In this document: positions 24,968 to 32,773 of the stretch, in pieces | Layout: each line of letters opens with the position of its first letter | Numbering within the stretch: position 1 is the first letter of the stretch | Assembly: GCA_049840835.1 (NCBI GenBank) | Contig: JASGJG010000016.1 | Span: forward strand, 238,991 to 302,990 | Length of the DNA: 64,000 nt | Origin: JANLTX01 sp049840835 | Lineage (GTDB): Bacteria > Armatimonadota > Armatimonadia > Armatimonadales > Armatimonadaceae | Reading direction: 5' to 3' | The notes under the pieces: generated by a model | The model's input: the letters and a program-made list of their open reading frames with translations, nothing else | What the model was told of the DNA's origin: nothing | Databases searched by the model: none | Program-made: the position numbers and the translations under genes

Positions 24968-25422
24968 TAGCTGGTGCACGCTATGTGCATACAAACCTTA
25001 TTGCCCGAGATTGGCGGCGGCTGGCCGCCTTCTACGAGCAGGTTTTCGGCTGCGAACCTGTTCCCCCAGGACGTGACTATGAAGGGCCATTACTGGATCT
25101 AGGCACAGGAATTAGTGGCGCCCGACTGCAGGGAGTGCATCTGCGCCTGCCAGGGTATGACAATTCTGGCCCCACCCTGGAAATCTTCACCTATCAGCCC
25201 GAAGAAACCGGACCAGTACCCCGTGTCAATCGGCCTGGCTTCGGGCACATTGCTTTCTCCGTAAACTCCGTAGAAGAGGCTAGAGCCGAGGTACTTGCTG
25301 CAGGCGGCAAGGCAATCGGAGAGATCGTTACGCTCACACCGGCGTCGGGATATACGGTCACCTGGTGCTATGTTACGGACCCGGAAGGCAACATTATCGA
25401 GCTTCAATCCTGGGACACCTGA
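24964..25422 (+). CDS. VOC-superfamily (glyoxalase/dioxygenase fold) protein
   Basis: A 152-residue protein starting at GTG 24964, which overlaps the DUF1697 stop. It has two beta-alpha-beta-beta-beta halves. The start YVHTNLIARDWRRLAAFYEQVFG and the C-terminal GFGHIAFSVNSVEEARAEV and VTDPEGNIIELQSW are standard for the vicinal oxygen chelate fold. The metal ligands would be His in VHTN, Glu in LEIFTY, His in GFGHIAF and Glu in IIELQ. Substrate is unknown. Confidence 0.85.
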   Translation: MIAGARYVHTNLIARDWRRLAAFYEQVFGCEPVPPGRDYEGPLLDLGTGISGARLQGVHLRLPGYDNSGPTLEIFTYQPEETGPVPRVNRPGFGHIAFSVNSVEEARAEVLAAGGKAIGEIVTLTPASGYTVTWCYVTDPEGNIIELQSWDT

Positions 25423-25455
25423 GCAGAACGCGATAGAATGGTCGGGTTTCTCCGC

Positions 25456-27021
25456 ATGAGCAAGAAAAAAGTCGTGGTTCTGGGGTCTGGCCCCATTCGT
25501 ATCGGGCAGGGTATCGAGTTTGACTACTGTTCCGTCCACTGTGTCTGGGCACTCCGCGAGGCGGGGTACGAGGCGATTATCCTCAATAACAACCCGGAGA
25601 CGGTCTCCACAGACTTCGACACCTCAGACAAGCTCTACTTCGAGCCGCTGACCACGGAAGATGTCCTCAATATCATCGACCGCGAATCTCCCATTGAAGG
25701 CGTGATTGTCCAGTTTGGTGGGCAAACGGCTATCAATCTGGCGCGCCCTCTGGCCGAGGCCGGTATCAAGATTCTGGGTAGCTCCGCGGATAGTATCGAC
25801 CTGGCCGAAGACCGGGAGCAGTTCGAAGTGCTTCTGCGCGAGCTAGGTATTCCCAAACCCGAAGGTCGTGCCGTTACCAGCGCAGATGCCGCCGTGGAAG
25901 TCGCCCGCGAAATTGGCTACCCCTGCCTGGTGCGCCCCAGCTACGTGCTGGGTGGCCGTGCCATGGAAATCGTCTACTCGGATGATGAATTACGCTCCTA
26001 CATGCGCTACGCAGTCGATGTCTCGCCCAAGGCGCCCATTCTGGTAGACCGCTACATCGTGGGCAAAGAACTGGAAGTAGACTGCATCTCCGATGGCGTA
26101 GAATGTCTGCTACCCGGCATTATGGAGCACATCGAGCGAGCTGGTGTCCACTCTGGTGACTCTATGGCGGTCTATCCGCCGCAGACCGTAAAGCCCGAAA
26201 CCAAGGCCAAGATGGCGGCGTATGCTACCAAGCTGGCCCGCGCCATGAACGTGGTCGGCCTGATGAATATCCAGTTCGTGTGCGAAGGCGACGAGCCCTA
26301 TATCATCGAGGTCAACCCACGAAGCTCCCGTACTATTCCTTATCTCTCGAAAATCACGGGTATTCCTATGGTGAAGGTGGCCACCAAGTGCATTCTGGGT
26401 GAATCTCTGAAAGACCAGGGCTATGCCTCCGGTCTGTTCCCAGAGCAGCCGAACCCCGCCGTGAAAGCCCCGGTGTTCTCCTTCCAGAAACTCACGGGCG
26501 TGGATATCCCACTCGGTCCCGAGATGAAGTCTACTGGTGAGATTCTCGGCCAGGATATCGACTATCCCCGTGCGCTCTTCAAAGCCATGGTAGCCAGCGG
26601 CATCGCGGTTCCCCCCAAAGGCGCGGTCTTAGCAACTCTGGCAGACGCAGACAAAGAAGAGGGTTTAGATCTGCTACGCCAGTTCGCGGCCTTAGGCTTC
26701 CCCATCTATGCTACAGACGGCACCGCTCGCTACCTGAAAGCGGCAGGGCTTCCTGTGGAGCGCGTCAACAAAATCTCCGAAGGCTCCCCGAACCTGGTGG
26801 ACCTGATCCAATCTGGGCGTATCGGTCTGCTGATTAACACTATCTCCAAAGACCGTCGCATAGAGCGAGAAGGCGCCCTGATTCGCCGTGCGTCAGTGGA
26901 GCGCAGCGTCCCCTGCCTTACCAGCCTGGATACCGCCCGCGCCATGCTACTGGCCATAGAGGCCCACCGTGCCGGTGGCGGCCTGGACGTTCACACCGTA
27001 GACGAGTATCTGAAGTCGTAG
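25456..27021 (+). CDS. carB2: Carbamoyl-phosphate synthase large subunit, stand-alone C-terminal half
   Basis: A 521-residue protein that corresponds to the second half of CarB (E. coli residues from about 553). It starts MSKKKVVVLGSGPIRIGQG. The ATP-grasp synthetase part has LVRPSYVLGGRAMEIVY and EVNPRSSRTIPYLSK; it carries out carbamate phosphorylation. The C-terminal MGS-like allosteric domain has IYATDGTARYLKAAG and LIQSGRIGLLINTI. The N-terminal, bicarbonate-phosphorylating half is not upstream: the preceding gene is a complete VOC protein with its own stop. CarB is therefore split, as in some archaea and Aquifex. The carB1 and carA partners are not in this window. A strong terminator follows. 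Confidence 0.9.
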   Translation: MSKKKVVVLGSGPIRIGQGIEFDYCSVHCVWALREAGYEAIILNNNPETVSTDFDTSDKLYFEPLTTEDVLNIIDRESPIEGVIVQFGGQTAINLARPLAEAGIKILGSSADSIDLAEDREQFEVLLRELGIPKPEGRAVTSADAAVEVAREIGYPCLVRPSYVLGGRAMEIVYSDDELRSYMRYAVDVSPKAPILVDRYIVGKELEVDCISDGVECLLPGIMEHIERAGVHSGDSMAVYPPQTVKPETKAKMAAYATKLARAMNVVGLMNIQFVCEGDEPYIIEVNPRSSRTIPYLSKITGIPMVKVATKCILGESLKDQGYASGLFPEQPNPAVKAPVFSFQKLTGVDIPLGPEMKSTGEILGQDIDYPRALFKAMVASGIAVPPKGAVLATLADADKEEGLDLLRQFAALGFPIYATDGTARYLKAAGLPVERVNKISEGSPNLVDLIQSGRIGLLINTISKDRRIEREGALIRRASVERSVPCLTSLDTARAMLLAIEAHRAGGGLDVHTVDEYLKS

Positions 27022-27041
27022 CAAGAAATCGACAATAAAAA

Positions 27042-27070
27042 GCCCGGCCAGTATTGGCCGGGCGTTTTTT
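27042..27070 (+). terminator. Intrinsic terminator after carB2
   Basis: Stem GCCCGGCCA (27042-27050) and TGGCCGGGC (27055-27063) with a GTAT loop, preceded by an A-run and followed by TTTTTT (27065-27070, after one G). It lies 20 bases after the carB2 stop. A textbook rho-independent terminator. Confidence 0.93.
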
Positions 27071-27086
27071 CGTCACGTTGCGTTTT

Positions 27087-27268
27087 GCCCCCTATCCCCC
27101 AATAATGGGGGCACCAGATTCTGTAATGCCCTGCGGGCAGCTTTTAGCCGCCAGAGGCGGCATTGGTTCGGATTACCGAGAGTGTGGCTTTAGAGGCAAT
27201 AAACGCCGCGAAGCGGCTTAGAGAAAGAAGCCTCATCTGGGTGCCCCCATTATTGGGGGATAGGGGGC
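27087..27268. mobile_element. MITE-like element with perfect 29-bp terminal inverted repeats
   Basis: Left end 27087-27115 and right end 27240-27268 are exact reverse complements over 29 bases, starting GCCCCCTATCCCCC. Each end is itself partly palindromic (CCCCCAATAATGGGGG). The 124-bp middle has no ORF of note and carries small hairpins such as GCCGCCAGAGGCGGC. No flanking target duplication is evident by eye. Length 182 bp suggests a non-autonomous transposable unit or a large REP-like structure, in the gap between the carB2 terminator and trpG. Confidence 0.7.
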
Positions 27269-27300
27269 ATGCGGGCCGCTTTAGCCGCCCGTTACCTCGC

Positions 27301-27867
27301 CTATCTCCCCTCCAGGAAGTTCTTCAGCATCTGGTGACCGTGTTCGGTTAAGACCGATTCGGGGTGGAACTGTACGCCCTGGACATTGAACTCTTTGTGG
27401 CGCACACCCATGATTTCACCGTCTTCGCTGGTAGCGATGACTTCCAGGCAGTCTGGGCAGGATTCGGGCTCGATTACCAGACTGTGATAGCGAATAGCCG
27501 TGAACGGATTGGGCAGGCCATGCAGGAACCCGACGCCGCTGTGAGTCATGGTGCTGGTCTTGCCGTGCATAACTTTCCTGGCCCGGATGATATTCCCGCC
27601 AAACGCCTGCCCGATGCTCTGATGCCCCAGACAGACCCCGAAGATAGGAATCTTCCCGGCGAATCGCTCGATTAGCCCGAGACAGATGCCCGCTTCATTG
27701 GGAGTACAGGGACCTGGAGAGAGAAGCAGATGGTCGGGGGCCAAAGCCTCTATCTCATCCAGCGTAATGGCATCGTTGCGGCGGACTTCGACCGTCTGAT
27801 TCAGCTCGCCGAGGTACTGCACCAGGTTGTAGGTAAAGGAGTCGTAGTTATCGATAACCAGAATCAT
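27301..27867 (-). CDS. trpG: Anthranilate synthase component II (glutamine amidotransferase)
   Basis: A 188-residue class I glutamine amidotransferase. It has the opening DNYDSFTYNLVQYL, the oxyanion/nucleophile block FGVCLGHQSIGQAFGG with Cys, and the catalytic His-Glu in GVQFHPESVLTEHG. It supplies ammonia to TrpE for making anthranilate from chorismate, and may also serve a PabB. It is the last gene of the attenuator-controlled trp operon (trpE, zinc ribbon, ABM, trpG), overlapping the ABM gene by 4 bases. Confidence 0.93.
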   Translation of the reverse strand: MILVIDNYDSFTYNLVQYLGELNQTVEVRRNDAITLDEIEALAPDHLLLSPGPCTPNEAGICLGLIERFAGKIPIFGVCLGHQSIGQAFGGNIIRARKVMHGKTSTMTHSGVGFLHGLPNPFTAIRYHSLVIEPESCPDCLEVIATSEDGEIMGVRHKEFNVQGVQFHPESVLTEHGHQMLKNFLEGR

Positions 27868-28169
27868 GGCTCATCCGTCTTGCTAGAGGTCCGTAGCACG
27901 TCGCAGACCTGCAGGTGAAATTCGCTATAGAACTCAGTCTTGCCGCGCTGCTGAGCGGCTTTATGGCGGGTGTGCTCGCGCCAGGCAACCACGGCGTCAT
28001 CATCTGCAAACTCGGCCAGGGTCACCCTCTCACCATCTGAAGCGGCGAAAGTCTTGAAGCTTAGAATGCCTGGCTGCGTACGCGCCAATGCCGCAATCTC
28101 GGCGGCTTCGGCGGCATATTCCTCGGCGGCTTCTGGGCGCAGACGAGAGCGAAAGACAACCAGAATCAT
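27864..28169 (-). CDS. ABM-domain (antibiotic biosynthesis monooxygenase-like) protein
   Basis: A 101-residue single ABM domain, a dimeric ferredoxin-like fold. The pattern MILVVFRSRLRPEAAEEYAAEA, then PGILSFKTFAASDGERVTLAEFADDDAVVAWREH is typical. Known members oxidise quinols or break down haem, and others have no shown activity. It overlaps both neighbours by 4 bases, so it is translationally tied to the tryptophan genes. A role there is unproven; it may be a passenger. Confidence 0.82.
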   Translation of the reverse strand: MILVVFRSRLRPEAAEEYAAEAAEIAALARTQPGILSFKTFAASDGERVTLAEFADDDAVVAWREHTRHKAAQQRGKTEFYSEFHLQVCDVLRTSSKTDEP

Positions 28170-28516
28170 GGTGTAGGCTCATCTATTTCTAAGCGATCCC
28201 AGCGCGTATCGCCGGGTGTCTTCAAAACGCCATCTTCCCACTGCCACATATCGGCCTGAACGAAACCGAGCATTCGCTGACAGATCGTGCACCACAGTAC
28301 CAGGCGTGGGAATCCTTCCTGCTCGTTGTCTACTCCAGTAAGATTCGGGCTGGTGCCCAGCTTGAAGTTCCCACTGGAGATGGTCAGACGCAGGTTCTGC
28401 TTGCAGGTCGGGCAGAACAGTCGTAGCCGCCCGCTGAGCGCTTGCCCTAGCCGCACGAGATCCCCAGATGTAATCGCCTCATCGTTGCGAACATCAGGAA
28501 TGCGGGGCAGGGCCAT
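28166..28516 (-). CDS. Small zinc-ribbon protein of the trp operon
   Basis: A 116-residue protein I cannot place in a family. Two CxxC pairs, FCPTCKQ and WCTICQR, 38 residues apart and each at a beta-hairpin turn, give a likely four-Cys zinc ribbon. Its ATG directly follows the trpE stop, and it overlaps the ABM gene by 4 bases at its other end. The tight packing between trpE and trpG argues for co-translation. Confidence 0.7.
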   Translation of the reverse strand: MALPRIPDVRNDEAITSGDLVRLGQALSGRLRLFCPTCKQNLRLTISSGNFKLGTSPNLTGVDNEQEGFPRLVLWCTICQRMLGFVQADMWQWEDGVLKTPGDTRWDRLEIDEPTP

Positions 28517-30049
28517 TTATTCCAGCCCTGCCTCAGCCAGCGCTACCGCCTGCCGGGCCGCACGCGATTTATGGATGGTCTCCAGGTACTCCCCTTCGGG
28601 CGTAGAGTCTGCCACCACGCCTCCGCTGGCCTGGATGTAGGCGACTCCGTTTTTGATCACTAGCGTACGAATAGCAATGCAGCTGTCCAGATTGCCTGTG
28701 TAGGAGAAGTAACCGATAGCGCCCCCATAGATCCCACGCCTAGTGGTCTCCAGTTCCTCGATAATCTGCATAGAGCGAACCTTGGGTGCCCCGGTCAAAG
28801 TGCCCGCCGGGAACGTCGCTCGGAGTGCTCCAAGCGGCGTAATCCCCTCTTTGAGCCGCCCCGTAACATGGCTCACGATGTGCATCACATGCGAGTAGCG
28901 CTCTATTACCATGAGGTCATCTACCTTCACGGTGCCGTATTCCGAGACCCGGCCAACATCGTTGCGCCCCAGGTCCACCAGCATGATATGCTCGGCGCGC
29001 TCTTTTTGATCGGATAGCAGCTCGGCGGCAAGAGCTTCGTCTTCCGCCTCAGTTTCCCCTCGGCGCCGGGTTCCGGCAATCGGACGCACCGTAACTGTGT
29101 CATCAACCACAGTCACTAGAATCTCTGGGGAGGCCCCTACCAGAGTCACGCCACTCTGTAGAGAGAGGAAGAACATATACGGCGACGGGTTCAGGGAGCG
29201 CAGTGCTCGATACACATCGAAGGCGTCTGCGTGTAGAGGTTTCTCAAAGCGCTGACCTATCTGCACCTGGAAGATGTCACCCGCAGCAATGTACTCCTTG
29301 GCCTTACGCACGTTCTCTTCGTAGAACTCGCGGGTCACGTTGGACTTCCAGTCCTCAGCGTCTTCGGGCACCTTAGGCACGGAGTTATGGGCGGTATGTA
29401 GCGGATCCTCAAACTCCAGCGGTACGCGTAGAGCGGCCAGAAGCTCGTTCACGCGCGCTACGGCGTTATCGTAGAGAGAATCTAAGTCGGCACCAGGTTC
29501 TATGTGAACATTGGCCAGCCCGATGAGGCGGTGCTTTACATGGTCGAAGATGCAGAGAGTATCGGTGAGTAGTAAATGGACTTCGTCTAATTCCAGATCG
29601 TCTGCGGTGCTCTCGCCAATCGGCTCTAAGCAGCGCGCCCAGTCGTAACCAATATAGCCCACGGCACCACCGGCGAATCGGGGCAGGCCGGGCAGGGAGA
29701 CATACTTTACCGAGTCCAGAAGCTCTTCGAGGACATGTAGCGGATCTTCACCATCTGCTAAGTCACGCGTGCGGGCCACACCGTGCTCGGTGATGGTGAC
29801 TATGTTGTTCCTGGCCTGGAGTGTTAGATACGGCTCCGCTCCCAGAAACGAGTACCGGGCCAGGCGCTCTCCGCCTTCTACGCTCTCCAGGAGAAACGCA
29901 TTGGGCATGTGGCGCAGGCGCAAAAACGCCGAAACAGGGGTTTCCAGGTCTGCCAGAATGCTCCGGTAGACAGGCACCACGTTCCCCTGACTGGCCAGGG
30001 CTTTGAACTCTTCGCGCGAGGGCGTACAGGCGAACAGCGATGTTTCCAT
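28517..30049 (-). CDS. trpE: Anthranilate synthase component I
   Basis: A 510-residue TrpE, read from ATG 30049 (METSLFACTPSREEF). It converts chorismate and ammonia to anthranilate. The feedback-site LLES motif (AFLLESVEGGERLARYSF), which binds Trp in TrpE but not PabB, is present. The catalytic part has PSPYMFFL, SPEILV, GTRRRG, LVDLGRNDVGRV and FPAGTLTGAPKV. A leader peptide and terminator precede the gene, implying transcription attenuation. Confidence 0.95.
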   Translation of the reverse strand: METSLFACTPSREEFKALASQGNVVPVYRSILADLETPVSAFLRLRHMPNAFLLESVEGGERLARYSFLGAEPYLTLQARNNIVTITEHGVARTRDLADGEDPLHVLEELLDSVKYVSLPGLPRFAGGAVGYIGYDWARCLEPIGESTADDLELDEVHLLLTDTLCIFDHVKHRLIGLANVHIEPGADLDSLYDNAVARVNELLAALRVPLEFEDPLHTAHNSVPKVPEDAEDWKSNVTREFYEENVRKAKEYIAAGDIFQVQIGQRFEKPLHADAFDVYRALRSLNPSPYMFFLSLQSGVTLVGASPEILVTVVDDTVTVRPIAGTRRRGETEAEDEALAAELLSDQKERAEHIMLVDLGRNDVGRVSEYGTVKVDDLMVIERYSHVMHIVSHVTGRLKEGITPLGALRATFPAGTLTGAPKVRSMQIIEELETTRRGIYGGAIGYFSYTGNLDSCIAIRTLVIKNGVAYIQASGGVVADSTPEGEYLETIHKSRAARQAVALAEAGLE

Positions 30050-30059
30050 AAGTACCAAT

Positions 30060-30086
30060 GAAAAAAGCGAGCCATCTGGCCCGCTT
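30060..30086 (-). terminator. trp attenuator: intrinsic terminator 11 bases before trpE
   Basis: On the minus strand AAGCGGGCC, loop AGAT and GGCTCGCTT pair (30065-30086, one G-U) and run into a T6 tract (30061-30066). It sits between the leader peptide and the trpE start, so most transcripts would stop here unless the alternative fold forms. A competing pairing is possible between TTGCG of the leader (just after the leader stop) and CGCAA at the foot of this stem. Confidence 0.8.
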
Positions 30087-30131
30087 GCGATTTTTCTTTT
30101 CTCGGCAGTCAGCGCCGGACGCAACGCAGGC

Positions 30132-30173
30132 TTAACTCTGCGGGCGCCACCAGCTTCCTGCCAAAGGATTCAT
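30132..30173 (-). CDS. trpL: Tryptophan leader peptide
   Basis: A 13-codon reading frame, MNPLAGSWWRPQS then TAA, with two adjacent Trp codons (TGG TGG). It lies 82 bases upstream of trpE with an intrinsic terminator in between. The segment GGCGCCCGCAG, which overlaps the codons just after Trp-Trp, can pair with CTGCG and GGCGC downstream, as region 1:2 of an attenuator would. Stalling at the Trp codons would free region 2 to pair with the terminator foot. The peptide has no clear Shine-Dalgarno, which lowers certainty slightly. Confidence 0.72.
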   Translation of the reverse strand: MNPLAGSWWRPQS

Positions 30174-30230
30174 TAGACGCCAGAGTACCACAGAGCAGGG
30201 ATGTACGCCATAACCGTCGAAGAGAGCACC

Positions 30231-30698
30231 ATGGACACCAAGACCGCCAGCGAGATTATGACTCGCGATGTGAAAACCATCGCGCCGGACGCAACGTTGC
30301 GTGAAGCCGCGGAGATGTTGGCGTTCAATGGTGTCAGTGGTGCCCCTGTCGTCGATGACGAAGGCCATATCATCGGCATCATTACCGATTCCGACCTGAT
30401 GAACGAGGCCAAGAAGCGCGCCGCTCTGCCTCATGTCAGCGTCTTCGGCCTGTTTCTCGCCCCCGAAGAGGCTCTACGCCGTATCTACCACGAAGGCGCC
30501 GACCTTCTGGTGGAAGAGATTATGAGCAAGGACGTGGAGACTGTGACCGGGGACATTATCGTTCGTGAAATCGCCAACCTCATGACCCGTCGCCGTATCA
30601 ACCGAATCCCAGTCGTAGACACAGACAATAAACTGGTTGGCATCATCACCAGGGCGGATATTATGCGCACCCTCTTCGAGTTGCCCCGAGTGCATTGA
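30231..30698 (+). CDS. CBS-domain pair protein
   Basis: A 155-residue protein made of two CBS domains. The first reads EIMTRDVKTIAPDATLREAAEML with GVSGAPVVDDEGHIIGIITDSDL; the second EIMSKDVETVTGDIIVREIANLM with RRINRIPVVDTDNKLVGIITRADIM. Such pairs bind adenine nucleotides and can sense energy state. ATG 30231 has GAAGAGAG upstream; ATG 30201 is an in-frame alternative but has less room for the trp promoter on the other strand. It is 18 bp upstream of corA and might regulate it. Confidence 0.9.
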   Translation: MDTKTASEIMTRDVKTIAPDATLREAAEMLAFNGVSGAPVVDDEGHIIGIITDSDLMNEAKKRAALPHVSVFGLFLAPEEALRRIYHEGADLLVEEIMSKDVETVTGDIIVREIANLMTRRRINRIPVVDTDNKLVGIITRADIMRTLFELPRVH

Positions 30699-30716
30699 GA
30701 ATAGGCTCGGGCACGC

Positions 30717-31715
30717 ATGATTAGCATTGATTTCTGCGACGGGAAAACAACTCAGCACAACCTCACTCCAGAGCAAATCCATGCTCTTCTCCAGGGAGAA
30801 AAGAAAACAGAAAAGCCCTCTCACCCTACGGTCTGGATAGATGTCACCTCGCCCACCGAAGAAGACTGGGCTCTGCTGAAGGCTAAGTTTGACTTCCATC
30901 CTCTCGCTATGGAGGATGCCTACAACCAGCGACAGCGTCCCAAGGTAGATAGCTATGGCGAGTATCTCTTTCTCTCCGTAAAAGCCTGGAAAGGCAGCGA
31001 CAAGCTAATCGCGGATGTAGAAGCTCTGACTCAGGAAATCGATATCTTTCTAGGCCCGAACTACCTCATTACGATTCACGACGAAGATAGTGGCCCTATT
31101 AAGGAGATTCGTCGCCGCCTGGATCAGAACCCGACTCATCTTCGGAGCGAATCAGGCTTCCTGCTCTATATGCTTCTGGATGCTCTAGTAGACGAATACT
31201 TCCCGGTCATGGACGCGCTGGATGAAGATATCGACGTGATAGAGACCAGCATCTATGAATCCGAGGATTCCCTTGACTTCAAGCCTGCCGTGAAGCTGAA
31301 AAAGCGTTTGCTCATACTCCGGCAAACGGTATCCCCCATGCGGGATGTGCTGAATCAGCTTATGCGCACGGATAATCCGGCACTTATCTCCCCGGAGCTA
31401 CAGGTCTACTATCAGGATGTCTACGACCACACTTTGCGCCTGGTAGAGCAGATAGACCTGCACCGGGACATCATGGGCGGAGTGATTGATGTCATGATGT
31501 CTCAGACCAGTAACCGGCTCAACCAGGTGATGAAAACGCTCACGGGAATCTCGACGATTCTCATGACTGCTGCTCTGATCGCGGGTATCTATGGCATGAA
31601 CTTCAAGAACATGCCAGAAACCAACTGGCCCGATGGTTACTTCTATGCGCTGGGTCTTATGGTCGCTATCGCGCTGGGCCTCACTTTCTACTTCAAGAAA
31701 ATCAAGTGGTTCTGA
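30717..31715 (+). CDS. corA: CorA-family magnesium/cobalt channel
   Basis: A 332-residue CorA. The N-terminal soluble funnel domain includes DEDIDVIETSIYE and the long stalk helix. Two TM helices end the protein, with the selectivity motif GMN inside IYGMNFKNMPE before the last helix (GYFYALGLMVAIALGLTFYF). The C-terminus KKIKWF is basic, as expected for the cytoplasmic side. It takes up Mg2+ or Co2+. It follows the CBS gene closely and may share its transcript. Confidence 0.95.
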   Translation: MISIDFCDGKTTQHNLTPEQIHALLQGEKKTEKPSHPTVWIDVTSPTEEDWALLKAKFDFHPLAMEDAYNQRQRPKVDSYGEYLFLSVKAWKGSDKLIADVEALTQEIDIFLGPNYLITIHDEDSGPIKEIRRRLDQNPTHLRSESGFLLYMLLDALVDEYFPVMDALDEDIDVIETSIYESEDSLDFKPAVKLKKRLLILRQTVSPMRDVLNQLMRTDNPALISPELQVYYQDVYDHTLRLVEQIDLHRDIMGGVIDVMMSQTSNRLNQVMKTLTGISTILMTAALIAGIYGMNFKNMPETNWPDGYFYALGLMVAIALGLTFYFKKIKWF

Positions 31716-31731
31716 GCCCCACTTCTTCCCT

Positions 31732-31760
31732 TTGACAAACAGTTGCAGGCGTGCTACCAT
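31732..31760 (+). promoter_or_regulatory. Sigma-70-type promoter
   Basis: A perfect TTGACA -35 (31732-31737), a 17-bp spacer and TACCAT (31755-31760) as a 4-of-6 -10. It lies about 50 bases upstream of the secreted-protein start at 31811. A small hairpin CCGAC...GTCGG follows the -10 and an AAGGAAG ribosome site precedes the ATG. Confidence 0.6.
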
Positions 31761-31810
31761 TTACCGACCAAACTTGTCGGATATAAGTCTGACCTGAAGG
31801 AAGAATCGCA

Positions 31811-32515
31811 ATGCGACGCATCGCTCGGTTTGTTTTCCCCATGGCTGCGACCTTACTTGTCGCCGTCGCCGCTCAGAAGGTAGTCTTTGCAGACTACATC
31901 TTCGCCACGCTGGAAGACGGTAAGGTTCGGTTCGCCCTGCTGGATAACGCGAACGGCAAGCCCAATCCCCAGTACGAAAGCTATGTGACCGGTCTTGCGC
32001 CACTCTGTGCCGGGAAGACACTGACGCTCAGTACCAGAGAGGGTGCCGCCTATACCGAGTTGCCAAAAGGCGTAGTCGCTAAGAAGGGCGTAGTAACCGC
32101 AGAGAAAGTGGTCGGTATCCGAGAGCGCGGTGGTGAGAAGTACCTGCTGGTCTACCACGCCAAGGGTGCGGCCACTCTTGCCGCTGCCAGTGCCGTAACG
32201 AAAGTGCCCGCCGAAGTAAGCGCGCGGCGCTCTGGCGAGAAGCTGATTATCGCTGTGCGACAGGCGGGCAAACTGGTGCCAGATAGCGAAGTCTGGGTAC
32301 AGTGGCCCGGTGATGAAACAACGAACGCCACCGGCATAAAAACCAATGCCAAAGGTGAAGTAGAGGTCGCCTGGCCAACGGGCGACGCACTGAAGAGCGG
32401 CTTCATCAGCATCCGCGCAAAGGTCAACGAAGTCAAAGACGGTGAGCTAGAGGGACAGAAGTACCCCCTGATCCGCCGCTGGGCAACCCTTACCTTCCCC
32501 GTTACCGCCGGGTAG
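31811..32515 (+). CDS. Secreted Ig-like/DUF4198-like protein
   Basis: A 234-residue exported protein. A long signal peptide (MRRIARFVFPMAATLLVAVAA) is followed by two beta-rich parts. The second has VSARRSGEKLIIAVRQAGKLVPDSEV and TNATGIKTNAKGEVEVAWP, the style of Ig-like carrier domains such as DUF4198, which occur near nickel or cobalt uptake genes. There are no metal-binding Cys clusters. It follows corA but has its own promoter and a strong terminator. Function is unknown. Confidence 0.65.
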   Translation: MRRIARFVFPMAATLLVAVAAQKVVFADYIFATLEDGKVRFALLDNANGKPNPQYESYVTGLAPLCAGKTLTLSTREGAAYTELPKGVVAKKGVVTAEKVVGIRERGGEKYLLVYHAKGAATLAAASAVTKVPAEVSARRSGEKLIIAVRQAGKLVPDSEVWVQWPGDETTNATGIKTNAKGEVEVAWPTGDALKSGFISIRAKVNEVKDGELEGQKYPLIRRWATLTFPVTAG

Positions 32516-32524
32516 CTAGTTCAG

Positions 32525-32562
32525 ACAAAAAGCCCGCCAGTGTGCACTGGCGGGCTTTTTGT
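32525..32562. terminator. Bidirectional intrinsic terminator
   Basis: An 18-bp perfect stem, ACAAAAAGCCCGCCAGTG (32525-32542) and its complement (32545-32562), with a 2-base centre. It has an A-run on one side and T-runs (TTTTTGTTTTTG) on the other, so it works in both directions, between the convergent genes ending at 32515 and 32573. Confidence 0.92.
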
Positions 32563-32572
32563 TTTTGTACGG

Positions 32573-32773
32573 TTACTTTACTTCTTCGTACCAGGCCATC
32601 TGAATAGCTTCTAGCTTGGGCTCATTGGAGGCCATCGGATCATCATCGAAGTCTTCCAGGTCTAACACCATCTGGCGCAAATCGGTAAAGCGTACTTTCA
32701 GCGGATCCAGGTCGGGAAACTTCTCACTGAGCTCGATGCCGATGTCCTCGGCATCTGTCCATTTCAATTTCAT
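32573..32773 (-). CDS. iscX: IscX-family Fe-S cluster assembly protein
   Basis: A 66-residue IscX/YfhJ. It shows the family start MKLKWTDAEDIG, then FPDLDPLKVRFTDLRQ, then LEDFDDDPMASNEPKLEAIQ, nearly the full family pattern. IscX is a small acidic winged-helix-like protein that binds IscS and iron and tunes cluster building. It overlaps the thioredoxin-like gene by 4 bases. The other isc genes are not in the window. Confidence 0.93.
   Translation of the reverse strand: MKLKWTDAEDIGIELSEKFPDLDPLKVRFTDLRQMVLDLEDFDDDPMASNEPKLEAIQMAWYEEVK

Noticed and set aside
25438..27021. carB2 as a frameshifted full-length carB
   Set aside because: The preceding genes are complete, unrelated and in a chain of overlapping starts and stops; no N-half remnants are seen.
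30060..30086. Terminator of an upstream gene rather than an attenuator
   Set aside because: No gene ends there on the minus strand; the only upstream frame is the Trp-Trp leader, and trpE starts 11 bases later.
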